Assembly: GCA_900548225.1 (NCBI GenBank)
Contig: URJM01000068.1
Span: 1 to 9,819, forward strand
DNA length: 9,819 nt
From: an uncultured bacterium
GTDB taxonomy: Bacteria; Verrucomicrobiota; Lentisphaeria; Oligosphaerales; Oligosphaeraceae
Direction: 5' to 3'
The notes below the pieces were generated by a model that was not told the origin of the DNA, ran no database searches, and saw only the letters and a program-made list of their open reading frames with translations. Shown here one piece after another: positions 1-6,447 of this stretch; position 1 is the stretch's first letter, and each line of letters starts with the position of its first letter. Made by a program: the position numbers and the translations under genes.

Positions 1-759
1 GGATTTGACTCCGTCGTTGGTCTTCAGCAGCATGATTCCCGTGTCGGTGTATCCCATGACGGGGCCGGTGAGCTTTCCCGTTGGCGTATCGACAGTGATG
101 ATTCTATCTGCCAGGGCATCGTATTTTCTCCATTCGGGCAGGAATGTCGCCAGGCTTTCGGAGTCCTGCCATCTGTCATAGATTTCCTGGAACTGATTGC
201 AGAAGTTTGCCAGGAGTCGTTCGCGGGATGTCTCCTGTCCTGTCTTCCACCGTAGTGATGTGGCGATATTATGGAGTTCCTGTGGGAAGTCATTCATTTG
301 CGAATTCACATTCAGTCCGATTCCCAGGACGATTCCCCTGCGTCCCTCCACCTCTTCTGGCGTGCATTCGCATAGGATTCCCGAGAGTTTTCTCTCATCG
401 AGCCAGAGGTCGTTAGGCCATTTCAATTTGACATTTAGTTCTGGGATTTCCTCCAGGATTGCGTTTCGCAGCGCCATTGCGGAAATCATTGCGAGTTGTG
501 GGAATCTCGTGGTCGGGACCTTTGGCCAGAGCAGTAGTGAGAAATACAGGTTGAGTCCTGAGGGCGAGTGCCATGTGCGGTTGTGTCGTCCCCGTCCTGC
601 GGTCTGTGTTTCAGCGACAGCCAGGGCACCCTCCTTGAGTCCCTGTGTTGCCTTGTCAAGGAGCAGCTTGTTTGTGGAGTCTACCGTATCGGCATTTATC
701 AACGGCATTCCGAGTCGGGACGCCTTAAGGTTTGCGAAGTAGATTTCCTCTTCAATCAT
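1..759 (-). CDS. birA: Biotin--[acetyl-CoA-carboxylase] ligase (BirA family), 3' end outside window
   Basis: The enzyme activates biotin with ATP to biotinyl-AMP and transfers it to a lysine on biotin carboxyl carrier proteins in the cytoplasm. I translated the open frame from the ATG at 759 to the window edge: 253 codons with no stop, so the C-terminus is missing. Visible motifs are the substrate-facing DSTN at residues 27-30, the biotinyl-AMP loop GRGRHNRTW at 55-63 followed by SPSGLNLYFS, KWPNDLW at 113-119, RKLSGIL at 123-129 and GIGLNVN at 146-152. The start of the C-terminal SH3-like domain follows (about 216 onward). The ligase domain begins almost at once, so the N-terminal helix-turn-helix of E. 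coli BirA is absent and this should be a monofunctional ligase, not a repressor. The start lies 6 nt after the stop of the hydrolase gene, with no strong Shine-Dalgarno, which suggests translation coupled to the upstream gene. Confidence 0.93.
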   Translation of the reverse strand, partial: MIEEEIYFANLKASRLGMPLINADTVDSTNKLLLDKATQGLKEGALAVAETQTAGRGRHNRTWHSPSGLNLYFSLLLWPKVPTTRFPQLAMISAMALRNAILEEIPELNVKLKWPNDLWLDERKLSGILCECTPEEVEGRRGIVLGIGLNVNSQMNDFPQELHNIATSLRWKTGQETSRERLLANFCNQFQEIYDRWQDSESLATFLPEWRKYDALADRIITVDTPTGKLTGPVMGYTDTGIMLLKTNDGVKS

Positions 760-765
760 GGTTGT

Positions 766-1605
766 CTAGAACAGGAAGTTTGCAATGAGTGGTATCACCT
801 CTTCGGGGAGGTCTTCGAGGAGATAGTGCCCTGCCTCAGGGAATGTCAGGGTCAAGGAATTTGGCAGGAGCCGTTTTGTGTATTCGACGGACCTCCTCTT
901 GCTGAGGAGCTTGTCCTTCCTGCCCTGGATGCATATCATCCGCGTGTCGGAAAGCCTCTTGGCGAATCGCTCGAATGCCTCTGGGGTCCCCTCCAGGGAG
1001 GAGATGACATCGAGGAGGCGACTCCTTGACGCACGGTGAAGATATGGTGCGACAAGGCTTCTCCTGACAATCGGATCCAGGGGAAACAAGGTGCCTCTTA
1101 CGGGCATTCTCCTGACGGCGAGGCAGCTCTTCTCCCAAAGGAGAGACTTGACAAAACATGACAACGCCCCCGCCGGTGGCGCTTCGATTGGGCTGATGGC
1201 ATTCAGCAGGACGATTTTCCTCACCAGTCCGGGATTCCTCGATGCGTATCCCAGTGCGGTTGCAATTCCGTATCCCTGCGCAACCAGGTGGAAGGGCGGG
1301 ATTTTCAGTGTGCCGTCAAGCAGGGAGGAGAGGTTTTGGATATGTCCTTCGAGGGAATAGCCATACTCCTTTGGCTTGTCGGAGAGTCCGCATCCAAGGT
1401 TGTCGACCGCAATCACCCTGAATCCATATTCCTGGAGTGCGGCGATGAGGTTTCTGAAGTGATATGTCCAGCCGACGATTCCTCCGACGACCACTACCGG
1501 GACATGCGCAGCGCCTTCATCGACGTAGTGCATCCGATGCCCGTCTGGGGTCGTATGCCACTTTCCGGCAAAGGGCAGGCACTCTTTCCAGTCGCTATCG
1601 GCCAT
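766..1605 (-). CDS. Alpha/beta hydrolase, haloalkane dehalogenase/OleB-like, nucleophile replaced by glycine
   Basis: A 279-residue alpha/beta-hydrolase fold protein of usual family length. The cap-oxyanion segment VVVVGGIVGWTYHFRNLI (37-54) matches the HGNPTWS-type region of haloalkane dehalogenase-like enzymes, but the usual HG is GG (41-42). The strand-5 elbow reads LVAQGYG (107-113), where family members have G-H-S-x-G or Q/H-D-W-G, so Gly111 occupies the nucleophile position. I confirmed this codon as GGA on the minus strand. The acid (GRKD, Asp231) and the histidine (EAGHYLLEDLPEEV, His260) are retained. No signal peptide is evident, so it is probably cytosolic. The gene starts 9 nt after the lpxC-like stop, with AAGGA just upstream of the ATG, and ends 6 nt before birA. 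Substrate is unknown. It may be a non-hydrolytic binding or lyase-type member, or may use another residue. Confidence 0.85.
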   Translation of the reverse strand: MADSDWKECLPFAGKWHTTPDGHRMHYVDEGAAHVPVVVVGGIVGWTYHFRNLIAALQEYGFRVIAVDNLGCGLSDKPKEYGYSLEGHIQNLSSLLDGTLKIPPFHLVAQGYGIATALGYASRNPGLVRKIVLLNAISPIEAPPAGALSCFVKSLLWEKSCLAVRRMPVRGTLFPLDPIVRRSLVAPYLHRASRSRLLDVISSLEGTPEAFERFAKRLSDTRMICIQGRKDKLLSKRRSVEYTKRLLPNSLTLTFPEAGHYLLEDLPEEVIPLIANFLF

Positions 1606-1614
1606 TCTTCCTTG

Positions 1615-2649
1615 TCAGCTGGCTATAAGTCCCTTGTGGAAGAGGAGAGTCAGGAAGCGGACATCCAGGACGTGTCCGGATTTGAACGAGGTGATTTTTC
1701 CTGCGGGTCGGCATCCTGGCGGCATCAGCGAGAGTGCCGCCACAAGGTCGAGGCATGTCCTGTGCCACACGGGCTCGAGGGATTTTCCGGCTGGCGTCAG
1801 GAGTTTGGGTTCGTTGACATACACCTTTTTGCCCGCAAGCAGGATATTTTCGCGGGTATATCCAAGATTCCTGATTTCCGGGGAAAGCCATCCAAACAGC
1901 CTTGCCTTGCGCATTTCGGATGCGCTGCAGTTGGTTCTGGCGACTGCCCCGTGAATGAAGGCGTCCGGGTGGAGGTCGAGGACGACTCTCTCCTGGCCGA
2001 TTGCATTCGGGAAGTCTATCGAGACATCCAGGCGGAGGATGCGGCTGCCATCGCGGGCGGGTTCCCACAGGAGGAAGCCGCCGTTTGATGGATGCATCAG
2101 GACGACGGGGGACGACGGCGAGATATACCGCAGCTCCTGGGTCGTGTCTTCCGAAAGGCCCGCATCCAGAAGAGCCCTCACAATCGGCATGGAGCCCTCG
2201 TCGAAGAGCGGGGGATCCTCGGAGTCGGTTTCAATGCGAATGTTGTCAATGCCAAGCCCCAGACGATGGCAGATTACATGTTCGCTCATGCGGAATCGGT
2301 TCGCATCGACTCCGCTTCGCAGGACGATGGCCCGGTCTGCACGGCATACGCTCCCAAGGGTCATGGGAATTGGAAGCTGCTCGGGCAGGTCGACCCTGTC
2401 GACGACCCAGCCCGTGGCCATGCCCCGGGGAGCCGGGAGGAAGGCGAGCCTCCGTAACCTCCCCCTGTGGTAGGTGGCAGGCCCCTCGACCTCGGCCGGA
2501 CGGGAGATCGTGGCCGCGTAACGGGGAGGCTCCCAACCCTCTGGCGCAAGGCGCGACTCGTCGACAGGCAATGCCTGGGACGCATCGTACGCCCTGGCAA
2601 ATGCGTCCTGCGAACCAGAGAGAAGGATTGGCTGGAGGCGGCTCGCCAC
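1615..2649 (-). CDS. lpxC: LpxC-family UDP-3-O-acyl-N-acetylglucosamine deacetylase homologue, divergent
   Basis: LpxC is the zinc deacetylase that commits UDP-3-O-acyl-GlcNAc to lipid A synthesis. The 344-residue product shows the two-domain LpxC pattern: G-x-x-x-x-H-R-G near 56-63 (E. coli GVGLHSG), PAP at 72-74, the SEH motif (Glu123, His124) followed by GLGIDNIRIE, DPPLFDEGSMPIV (145-157, E. coli EIPIMDGSA), IDFPNAIG, ART (237-239), EPVWHRTCLD (292-301) and KSGHVLD (323-329). Retained residues correspond to E. coli Glu78, His79, Thr191, Asp242 and His265. Odd points: one extra residue lies between the second zinc histidine (His296) and Asp301, the conserved Asp246 position is alanine, and there are about 42 extra N-terminal residues before the GxGLHSG-like region. 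The start is GTG, 9 nt after the upstream stop, without a clear Shine-Dalgarno, so the exact start is uncertain. It may be the working lipid A enzyme of a divergent lineage or an LpxC paralogue with another substrate. Confidence 0.82.
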   Translation of the reverse strand: MASRLQPILLSGSQDAFARAYDASQALPVDESRLAPEGWEPPRYAATISRPAEVEGPATYHRGRLRRLAFLPAPRGMATGWVVDRVDLPEQLPIPMTLGSVCRADRAIVLRSGVDANRFRMSEHVICHRLGLGIDNIRIETDSEDPPLFDEGSMPIVRALLDAGLSEDTTQELRYISPSSPVVLMHPSNGGFLLWEPARDGSRILRLDVSIDFPNAIGQERVVLDLHPDAFIHGAVARTNCSASEMRKARLFGWLSPEIRNLGYTRENILLAGKKVYVNEPKLLTPAGKSLEPVWHRTCLDLVAALSLMPPGCRPAGKITSFKSGHVLDVRFLTLLFHKGLIAS

Positions 2650-2658
2650 TCGCTGCAG

Positions 2659-3738
2659 CTAGATCTTGACTTCCTTGCCGCCCTTGTCCGCGGAACGGTA
2701 GAGTCCGTCGATGATCTTCTGGACGACCATTCCCTCCTGCCCCGAGGAATGCAGGGGGCTGCCGGTGAAGATTGCGGTGGTGAGGTCGCGGAGTTTGGAG
2801 ACGAAGTCCATCGGCCACGGGTCGTCGGGCAGGAATCCCGCCACGGAGTTCAGCATGGTGCCCGCCTCGTCGTGGAAGAGGGTCGCGGTCTTGCTGTTGA
2901 AACCGCCCTTCGTGCCCATGATCTCCCAGTACGCGGTATCTTCGGCGATGTGGGAGCAGTAGGAACTCTCAATCTGCATGAGGGCGCCATTTTCAAAACG
3001 GACCTGTCCGACGCAAAGATCCTCGACAGTGTAGGTCTTGTAGTCCCAGTTCGGCCAGATTGAAACCACCTTCGAGGGCTTGTCACCCAGGAATGTCCAG
3101 GTGCGGCCGGAGGCCGCGACAGGAATGGGCTCGCCCATCGCATAGTGGGCGGATTCAATCTGGTGGACGCCCAGGTCAATCATGGGGCCGCCGCCCTGAA
3201 GCTCCTTCTGGCCGAAGACGCCCCAGTTCGGAACGCCGCGGCGACGCATCGCGTGGACCTTCACATAGAGGATTTCCCCGAGGAGCCCCTCCTCGACCGC
3301 ACGCTTGCACATCTGGACCGCAGGGGTGTAGCGGATCTGGAAGCCGCAGGAGAGAAGCTTGCCGGCCTTGGCGGCCGCATCGTTCATCGCCTGGCACTCC
3401 TTCGGGTTCATCGCCATGGGCTTCTCAACCATCACGTGGCATCCGGCGTTCAGGGCCGCAATCGTCGCAGGAGCGTGGACTCCGTTCGGGGTGCACACGT
3501 CCACGAGGTCGAGCTTCTCCTTCTTCAGCATCTCGTTGTAGTTGGCGTAGACGGCCGCGTTCTGGCATCCGGGCTGCTGCCTGAACCATTCGAGACGCTC
3601 TGGCTTGATGTCGCATCCCGCAACGATTTCAGTTTCGGGCAGGTACTGGTAGGCTGTGATGTGGGAGTGGGAGATGTTCCCAGTCCCGATGAAGCCGACG
3701 CGAAGTCTCTTGGGTTGGGTCGTGTTCTTCTTTGCCAT
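2659..3738 (-). CDS. GFO/IDH/MocA family NAD(P)-dependent oxidoreductase (copy 2)
   Basis: A 359-residue oxidoreductase of the glucose-fructose oxidoreductase / inositol dehydrogenase / MocA family, which oxidises or reduces hydroxyl or keto groups of sugars and cyclitols with NAD(P). The N-terminal Rossmann fold begins with VGFIGTGNIS (14-23), with GCDIKPER after beta-2 (41-48). The family EKP motif is at 105-107, and the catalytic GGGPMIDLGVHQI segment at 182-194 carries Asp188 and His192. The C-terminal half is the alpha/beta substrate domain. No Tat or Sec signal is seen, unlike many secreted paralogues of this family. Its start has a good Shine-Dalgarno (AGAAGAGG, 8 nt upstream), and it lies 44 nt downstream of a closely related copy. 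Substrate cannot be assigned from sequence. Residues about 43-266 are about 86% identical to the neighbouring copy by eye, while the first 40 and last 90 residues differ more. Confidence 0.93.
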   Translation of the reverse strand: MAKKNTTQPKRLRVGFIGTGNISHSHITAYQYLPETEIVAGCDIKPERLEWFRQQPGCQNAAVYANYNEMLKKEKLDLVDVCTPNGVHAPATIAALNAGCHVMVEKPMAMNPKECQAMNDAAAKAGKLLSCGFQIRYTPAVQMCKRAVEEGLLGEILYVKVHAMRRRGVPNWGVFGQKELQGGGPMIDLGVHQIESAHYAMGEPIPVAASGRTWTFLGDKPSKVVSIWPNWDYKTYTVEDLCVGQVRFENGALMQIESSYCSHIAEDTAYWEIMGTKGGFNSKTATLFHDEAGTMLNSVAGFLPDDPWPMDFVSKLRDLTTAIFTGSPLHSSGQEGMVVQKIIDGLYRSADKGGKEVKI

Positions 3739-3746
3739 GTGATTTG

Positions 3747-3754
3747 CCTCTTCT
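3747..3754 (-). promoter_or_regulatory. Shine-Dalgarno of the second GFO/IDH/MocA gene
   Basis: On the minus strand AGAAGAGG lies 8 nt before the ATG at 3738. It is the clearest ribosome-binding site of the left block and fixes the start of the downstream copy. It also shows that the 44-nt gap between the two oxidoreductase genes carries its own translation signal. I see no promoter or terminator in that gap. Confidence 0.65.
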
Positions 3755-3782
3755 GACGTGGTGGATACGCGCTTGTGAAAAG

Positions 3783-4901
3783 CTACTTGATTGTGACTTC
3801 CTTGCCGCCCTTTTCAGCAGAACGGTAGAGTCCGTCGATGATCTTCTGGACAGTCATTCCCTCCTCGCCGTCGGCCCCGAGGGGAGTCCCCTTGAGGATG
3901 GCGTCGCCGAAGTTCTTCAGCTTGTTGTAGAAGAACATGCCCCACTCGTCGTCATTGGGCAGGAACGCGGCCTTCGAATTGACCATTGTGCCCGCCAGGT
4001 CGTGGTAGAGGGTGTTGTCCTTGAAGCTGAAGCCGCCCTTGGTGCCCATGACCTCCCAGGTGAGATGCTCATTCTCCTCAAGATGCGCACAGAAGGAACT
4101 CTCAATTTGCATGAGGACGCCGTTCTCAAAGCGGACCTGGCCGACGCAGAGGTCCTCGACGGTGTAGGTCTTGTAGTCCCAGTTCGGCCACATGGAGACC
4201 ACGTTCGACGGCTTGTCGCCAAGGAATGTCCAGGTGCGACCAGAGGCCGCAACGGGCTTCGGCTGGCCAATCGCACAGTGGGCAGCCTCAATCTGGTGGA
4301 CGCCGATGTCAATCATCGGACCACCGCCCTGCAGCGCCTTCTGGCCAAAGACACCCCAGTTCGGGACGCCACGGCGACGCATCGCGTGGACCTTGACGTA
4401 GAGAATGTCCCCGAGAAGCCCTTCCTTGACGGCACGGATGCACATCTGGGTGGCAGGGTGGTAGCGCCACTGGAAGCCTATCTCCAGCAACTTCCCGGCC
4501 TTCTTGGCGGCGGCGCACATGGCCTCGCACTCCTGGGGATTCATCGCCATCGGCTTCTCGCAGATGACGTGGCATCCGGCATTCAGGGCCGCAATCGTCG
4601 CAGGCGCATGGACTCCGTTCGGGGTGCACACGTCCACCGCATCAATCTTCTCCTTCTTCAGCATCTCGTTGTAGTCGGCGTAGACGGCCGCGTTCTGGCA
4701 TCCGGGCTGCTGCTTGAACCATTCGAGGCGCTCGGGCTTGATGTCACAGCCTGCGACTAGCTCGAACTCGGGCAGCTTCGCCAGTGCGGCGAGGTGGGAG
4801 GCACTGATTGAACCAGTCCCTATGAAGGCAAGGCGAATCTTGTTGCACTTGGAGGCCTTGGAGGCGGGGGACTTCTTCTTGCAGGATTTGAGAGCGGTCA
4901 T
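3783..4901 (-). CDS. GFO/IDH/MocA family NAD(P)-dependent oxidoreductase (copy 1)
   Basis: A 372-residue paralogue of the next gene downstream and the first gene of the minus-strand block. A lysine- and serine-rich N-terminal stretch of about 20 residues (no hydrophobic core, so not a signal peptide) precedes the Rossmann strand RLAFIGTGSIS (23-33). EKP lies at 115-117, and GGGPMIDIGVHQI at 192-204 supplies the catalytic Asp198 and His202. The family acts on sugars, inositols or related compounds with NAD(P), in the cytoplasm here. Compared with the second copy it has small insertions near EENEHLTWEVMG and FLPNDDEWG. The two ends diverge while the core is nearly the same, so the pair probably arose by tandem duplication and may act on related substrates or as consecutive steps. 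The ATG at 4901 follows a weak AGAAG-like sequence, and an in-frame alternative is not obvious. Confidence 0.93.
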   Translation of the reverse strand: MTALKSCKKKSPASKASKCNKIRLAFIGTGSISASHLAALAKLPEFELVAGCDIKPERLEWFKQQPGCQNAAVYADYNEMLKKEKIDAVDVCTPNGVHAPATIAALNAGCHVICEKPMAMNPQECEAMCAAAKKAGKLLEIGFQWRYHPATQMCIRAVKEGLLGDILYVKVHAMRRRGVPNWGVFGQKALQGGGPMIDIGVHQIEAAHCAIGQPKPVAASGRTWTFLGDKPSNVVSMWPNWDYKTYTVEDLCVGQVRFENGVLMQIESSFCAHLEENEHLTWEVMGTKGGFSFKDNTLYHDLAGTMVNSKAAFLPNDDEWGMFFYNKLKNFGDAILKGTPLGADGEEGMTVQKIIDGLYRSAEKGGKEVTIK

Positions 4902-5118
4902 GATGAACTTCTAGTCAGTTTGCTGGTAACGGAAAAAACAGAAACTCACATAACATAGCATTTATGTGGAAAGTCTTGCCGTCTTTTTCAAGTTTAATTA
5001 CAGGCAAAAGTGCAGGTTTTGTCATGAATTGTCAGATTTAGGGTTTATATTATCGGACTTACTTTTCAACGATAGTCTAGAAGAAAGAGATTTTACGCAT
5101 CAAGCGAGGTTTAGAGCG
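4902..5118. promoter_or_regulatory. Divergent intergenic region with presumed promoters of both blocks
   Basis: These 217 nt separate the minus-strand oxidoreductase block from the plus-strand pseudouridine synthase block and are clearly richer in A and T than the flanks, so both promoters should lie here. On the plus strand a TTGTCA at 5019-5024 is followed by an AT-rich TTTATATTAT stretch at 5044-5053, but the spacing (19-21 nt) is longer than the ideal for sigma-70. A second TTGTCA at 5029-5034 is too close. On the minus strand a TTGAAA (within 4986-4994) precedes a weak CACATA-like box. None is convincing. I see no operator palindrome or riboswitch fold. Confidence 0.4.
5106..5109 (+). 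promoter_or_regulatory. Shine-Dalgarno fixing the start of the pseudouridine synthase
   Basis: GAGG sits 9 nt before the ATG at 5119. The open frame continues upstream to a GTG at 4966, but that region is AT-rich, has no ribosome-binding site at its head, and encodes no recognisable family sequence. The ATG at 5119 is therefore preferred. Confidence 0.55.
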
Positions 5119-6447
5119 ATGTCTGAGGATTTGGAGAATTTAGGGGAGTCGCAGGAGCAGTCCGTAGAGGAGGGCGCCAGCATTCTTTTTGGCGGAGTCG
5201 AGGCTCCTGCGGAGGAGTCGAAGGATATTTCCGGCGATGTTCCCGTGGAGGTGTCAAGTGATGCTGTCGAGGAGTCGATAGAGGAGGGCGAGGCCACTGG
5301 CAAGGAGGAGCGGCTGGCCAAATTCCTGGCTTCCTGCGGGATTGCCTCCCGCCGCAACTGTGAGGATCTCATCGAGGAGGGCCGTGTGACTGTCAACGGC
5401 GAGGCGGTCACCTCTCCTGCGTACAATGTCGATCCCGACAAGGATGTAATCTGCTTCGAAGGACGTGTCGTCGAAACACATCCGAACGGGAAGATCTACA
5501 TCATCATCAACAAGCCCGTCGGCTATACATGCAGCTCAAAGGACGAACATGCGGAACGCCTTGTGTTCGATTTGATTCCACGAAGGTTCGGACGCCTCTT
5601 CACTGTCGGACGGCTCGACCGGGACTCCGAAGGCCTCCTTATCCTGACCAACGACGGGGACTACGCGCAACGCATCATGCACCCGTCCAGGCAGATTCTC
5701 AAGCGCTACTATGTGGAGTGCGAAGGACAGTTCTCCACTAGCCTTCGCCGCAGAATGATCGAGGGATTCTACGATAACGACGAGTTCCTCCGCGCCCTGA
5801 ATGTCGAGGAGAAGAGCGTCCAAAAGGGCCACTGCTCCCTTGTCTTCACCCTTGGCGAGGGACGCAAGCGAGAGGTGCGCAGACTCTGCAAGGACGTGGG
5901 GCTCGTGGTCACGAAACTCTGCCGCATCGGCATCGGAGCCCTCGAACTCGATGAAAAACTAATTCCAGGCGCGTGGCGAATCATGACGCCTGCGGAACAG
6001 GAAAAGGTCTTCGAAAAGGTCTATGTCCCCGATTACGCCGCCTCCTCGGATCCCAGGCCATATTGGCAGAAGTCCCGTGAAAACAGGCTCTTCGATCGCG
6101 AACACAGACCATATATGGCCAGCCCATATCCCGAATATAAGAAGGAGGACAACGATTCATTCAAAGGACGCGGCGGCTTCGATCGCGACCGTAAGCCCTT
6201 CGACCGTGACCGCAAGCCCTTCGACCGCGACCGCAAGCCCTTCGACCGCGACCGCAAGCCCTTCGACCGCGACCGGAAGCCCTTCGACCGCGACCGCAAG
6301 CCCTTCGACCGTGATAGGAAGCCCTTCGACCGCGAAGGCGGAGGCTTCAAGGGTGGGCAGCGTGGAGGCTTTGGGCAGAAGCGCGGCTTTGGCGGGCGCG
6401 GAGGCAATGGCGACCGACGTGGCTCTGGCAATCGTTCATGGCGATAG
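5119..6447 (+). CDS. RsuA/RluB-family rRNA pseudouridine synthase with acidic N-tail and FDRDRKP-repeat C-tail
   Basis: The enzyme isomerises a specific uridine in rRNA to pseudouridine; the closest subfamily by eye is RluB (23S rRNA), but RsuA/RluE/RluF cannot be excluded. The 442 residues divide as follows: a Glu/Asp/Ser-rich tail (1-64); an S4 RNA-binding domain (about 64-117, RLAKFLASCGIASRR onward); and the catalytic domain from NKPVGYTCSS (131-140), with GRLDRDSEGLLILTNDG at 164-180 holding catalytic Asp167 and GEGRKREVRRLC at 247-257. Then follow seven exact FDRDRKP heptads (354-402), a partial eighth, and a Gly/Arg-rich end with RGG and FGG units. Typical family members are about 240-300 residues, so both tails are extensions. 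The start was chosen for its GAGG site and because the extra 51 upstream codons are not family-like. The stop abuts the mutS2 start. Confidence 0.93.
   Translation: MSEDLENLGESQEQSVEEGASILFGGVEAPAEESKDISGDVPVEVSSDAVEESIEEGEATGKEERLAKFLASCGIASRRNCEDLIEEGRVTVNGEAVTSPAYNVDPDKDVICFEGRVVETHPNGKIYIIINKPVGYTCSSKDEHAERLVFDLIPRRFGRLFTVGRLDRDSEGLLILTNDGDYAQRIMHPSRQILKRYYVECEGQFSTSLRRRMIEGFYDNDEFLRALNVEEKSVQKGHCSLVFTLGEGRKREVRRLCKDVGLVVTKLCRIGIGALELDEKLIPGAWRIMTPAEQEKVFEKVYVPDYAASSDPRPYWQKSRENRLFDREHRPYMASPYPEYKKEDNDSFKGRGGFDRDRKPFDRDRKPFDRDRKPFDRDRKPFDRDRKPFDRDRKPFDRDRKPFDREGGGFKGGQRGGFGQKRGFGGRGGNGDRRGSGNRSWR
6178..6336 (+). repeat. Coding 21-bp tandem repeat, seven full units plus a partial eighth
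   Basis: Seven contiguous 21-nt units (6178-6324) each encode Phe-Asp-Arg-Asp-Arg-Lys-Pro. A partial unit (Phe-Asp-Arg-Glu) runs to 6336. Units differ only at synonymous positions (GAT/GAC, CGC/CGT/CGG/AGG), with central units 3 and 4 identical and the outer ones most diverged. This fits recent slippage or unequal exchange with selection on the peptide. Unit length is a multiple of three, so gain or loss of units keeps the frame and the coupling to mutS2. Confidence 0.97.

Noticed and set aside
1288..2088. Plus-strand frame of 266 codons across the hydrolase and lpxC-like genes
   Set aside because: It spans two recognisable minus-strand genes and their junction and shows no family motif.
3732..4760. 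Long plus-strand open frame (342 codons) over the first oxidoreductase gene
   Set aside because: It is antisense to a gene with clear GFO/IDH/MocA motifs. Its composition (Val/Leu/Arg-rich) reflects the GC-rich third positions of the real gene, and a similar frame mirrors the second copy.
4966..5118. 51-codon upstream extension of the pseudouridine synthase from a GTG
   Set aside because: It has no ribosome-binding site, AT-rich non-family sequence, and lies where promoters are expected; the GAGG-preceded ATG at 5119 is better.
6178..6336. CRISPR array
   Set aside because: Units are contiguous without spacers, stay in frame and encode a constant heptapeptide within an intact gene.
6033..6431. 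Minus-strand frame encoding repeated RSRSKGL
   Set aside because: It is the reverse reading of the 21-bp coding repeat of the pseudouridine synthase and has no independent start signal.
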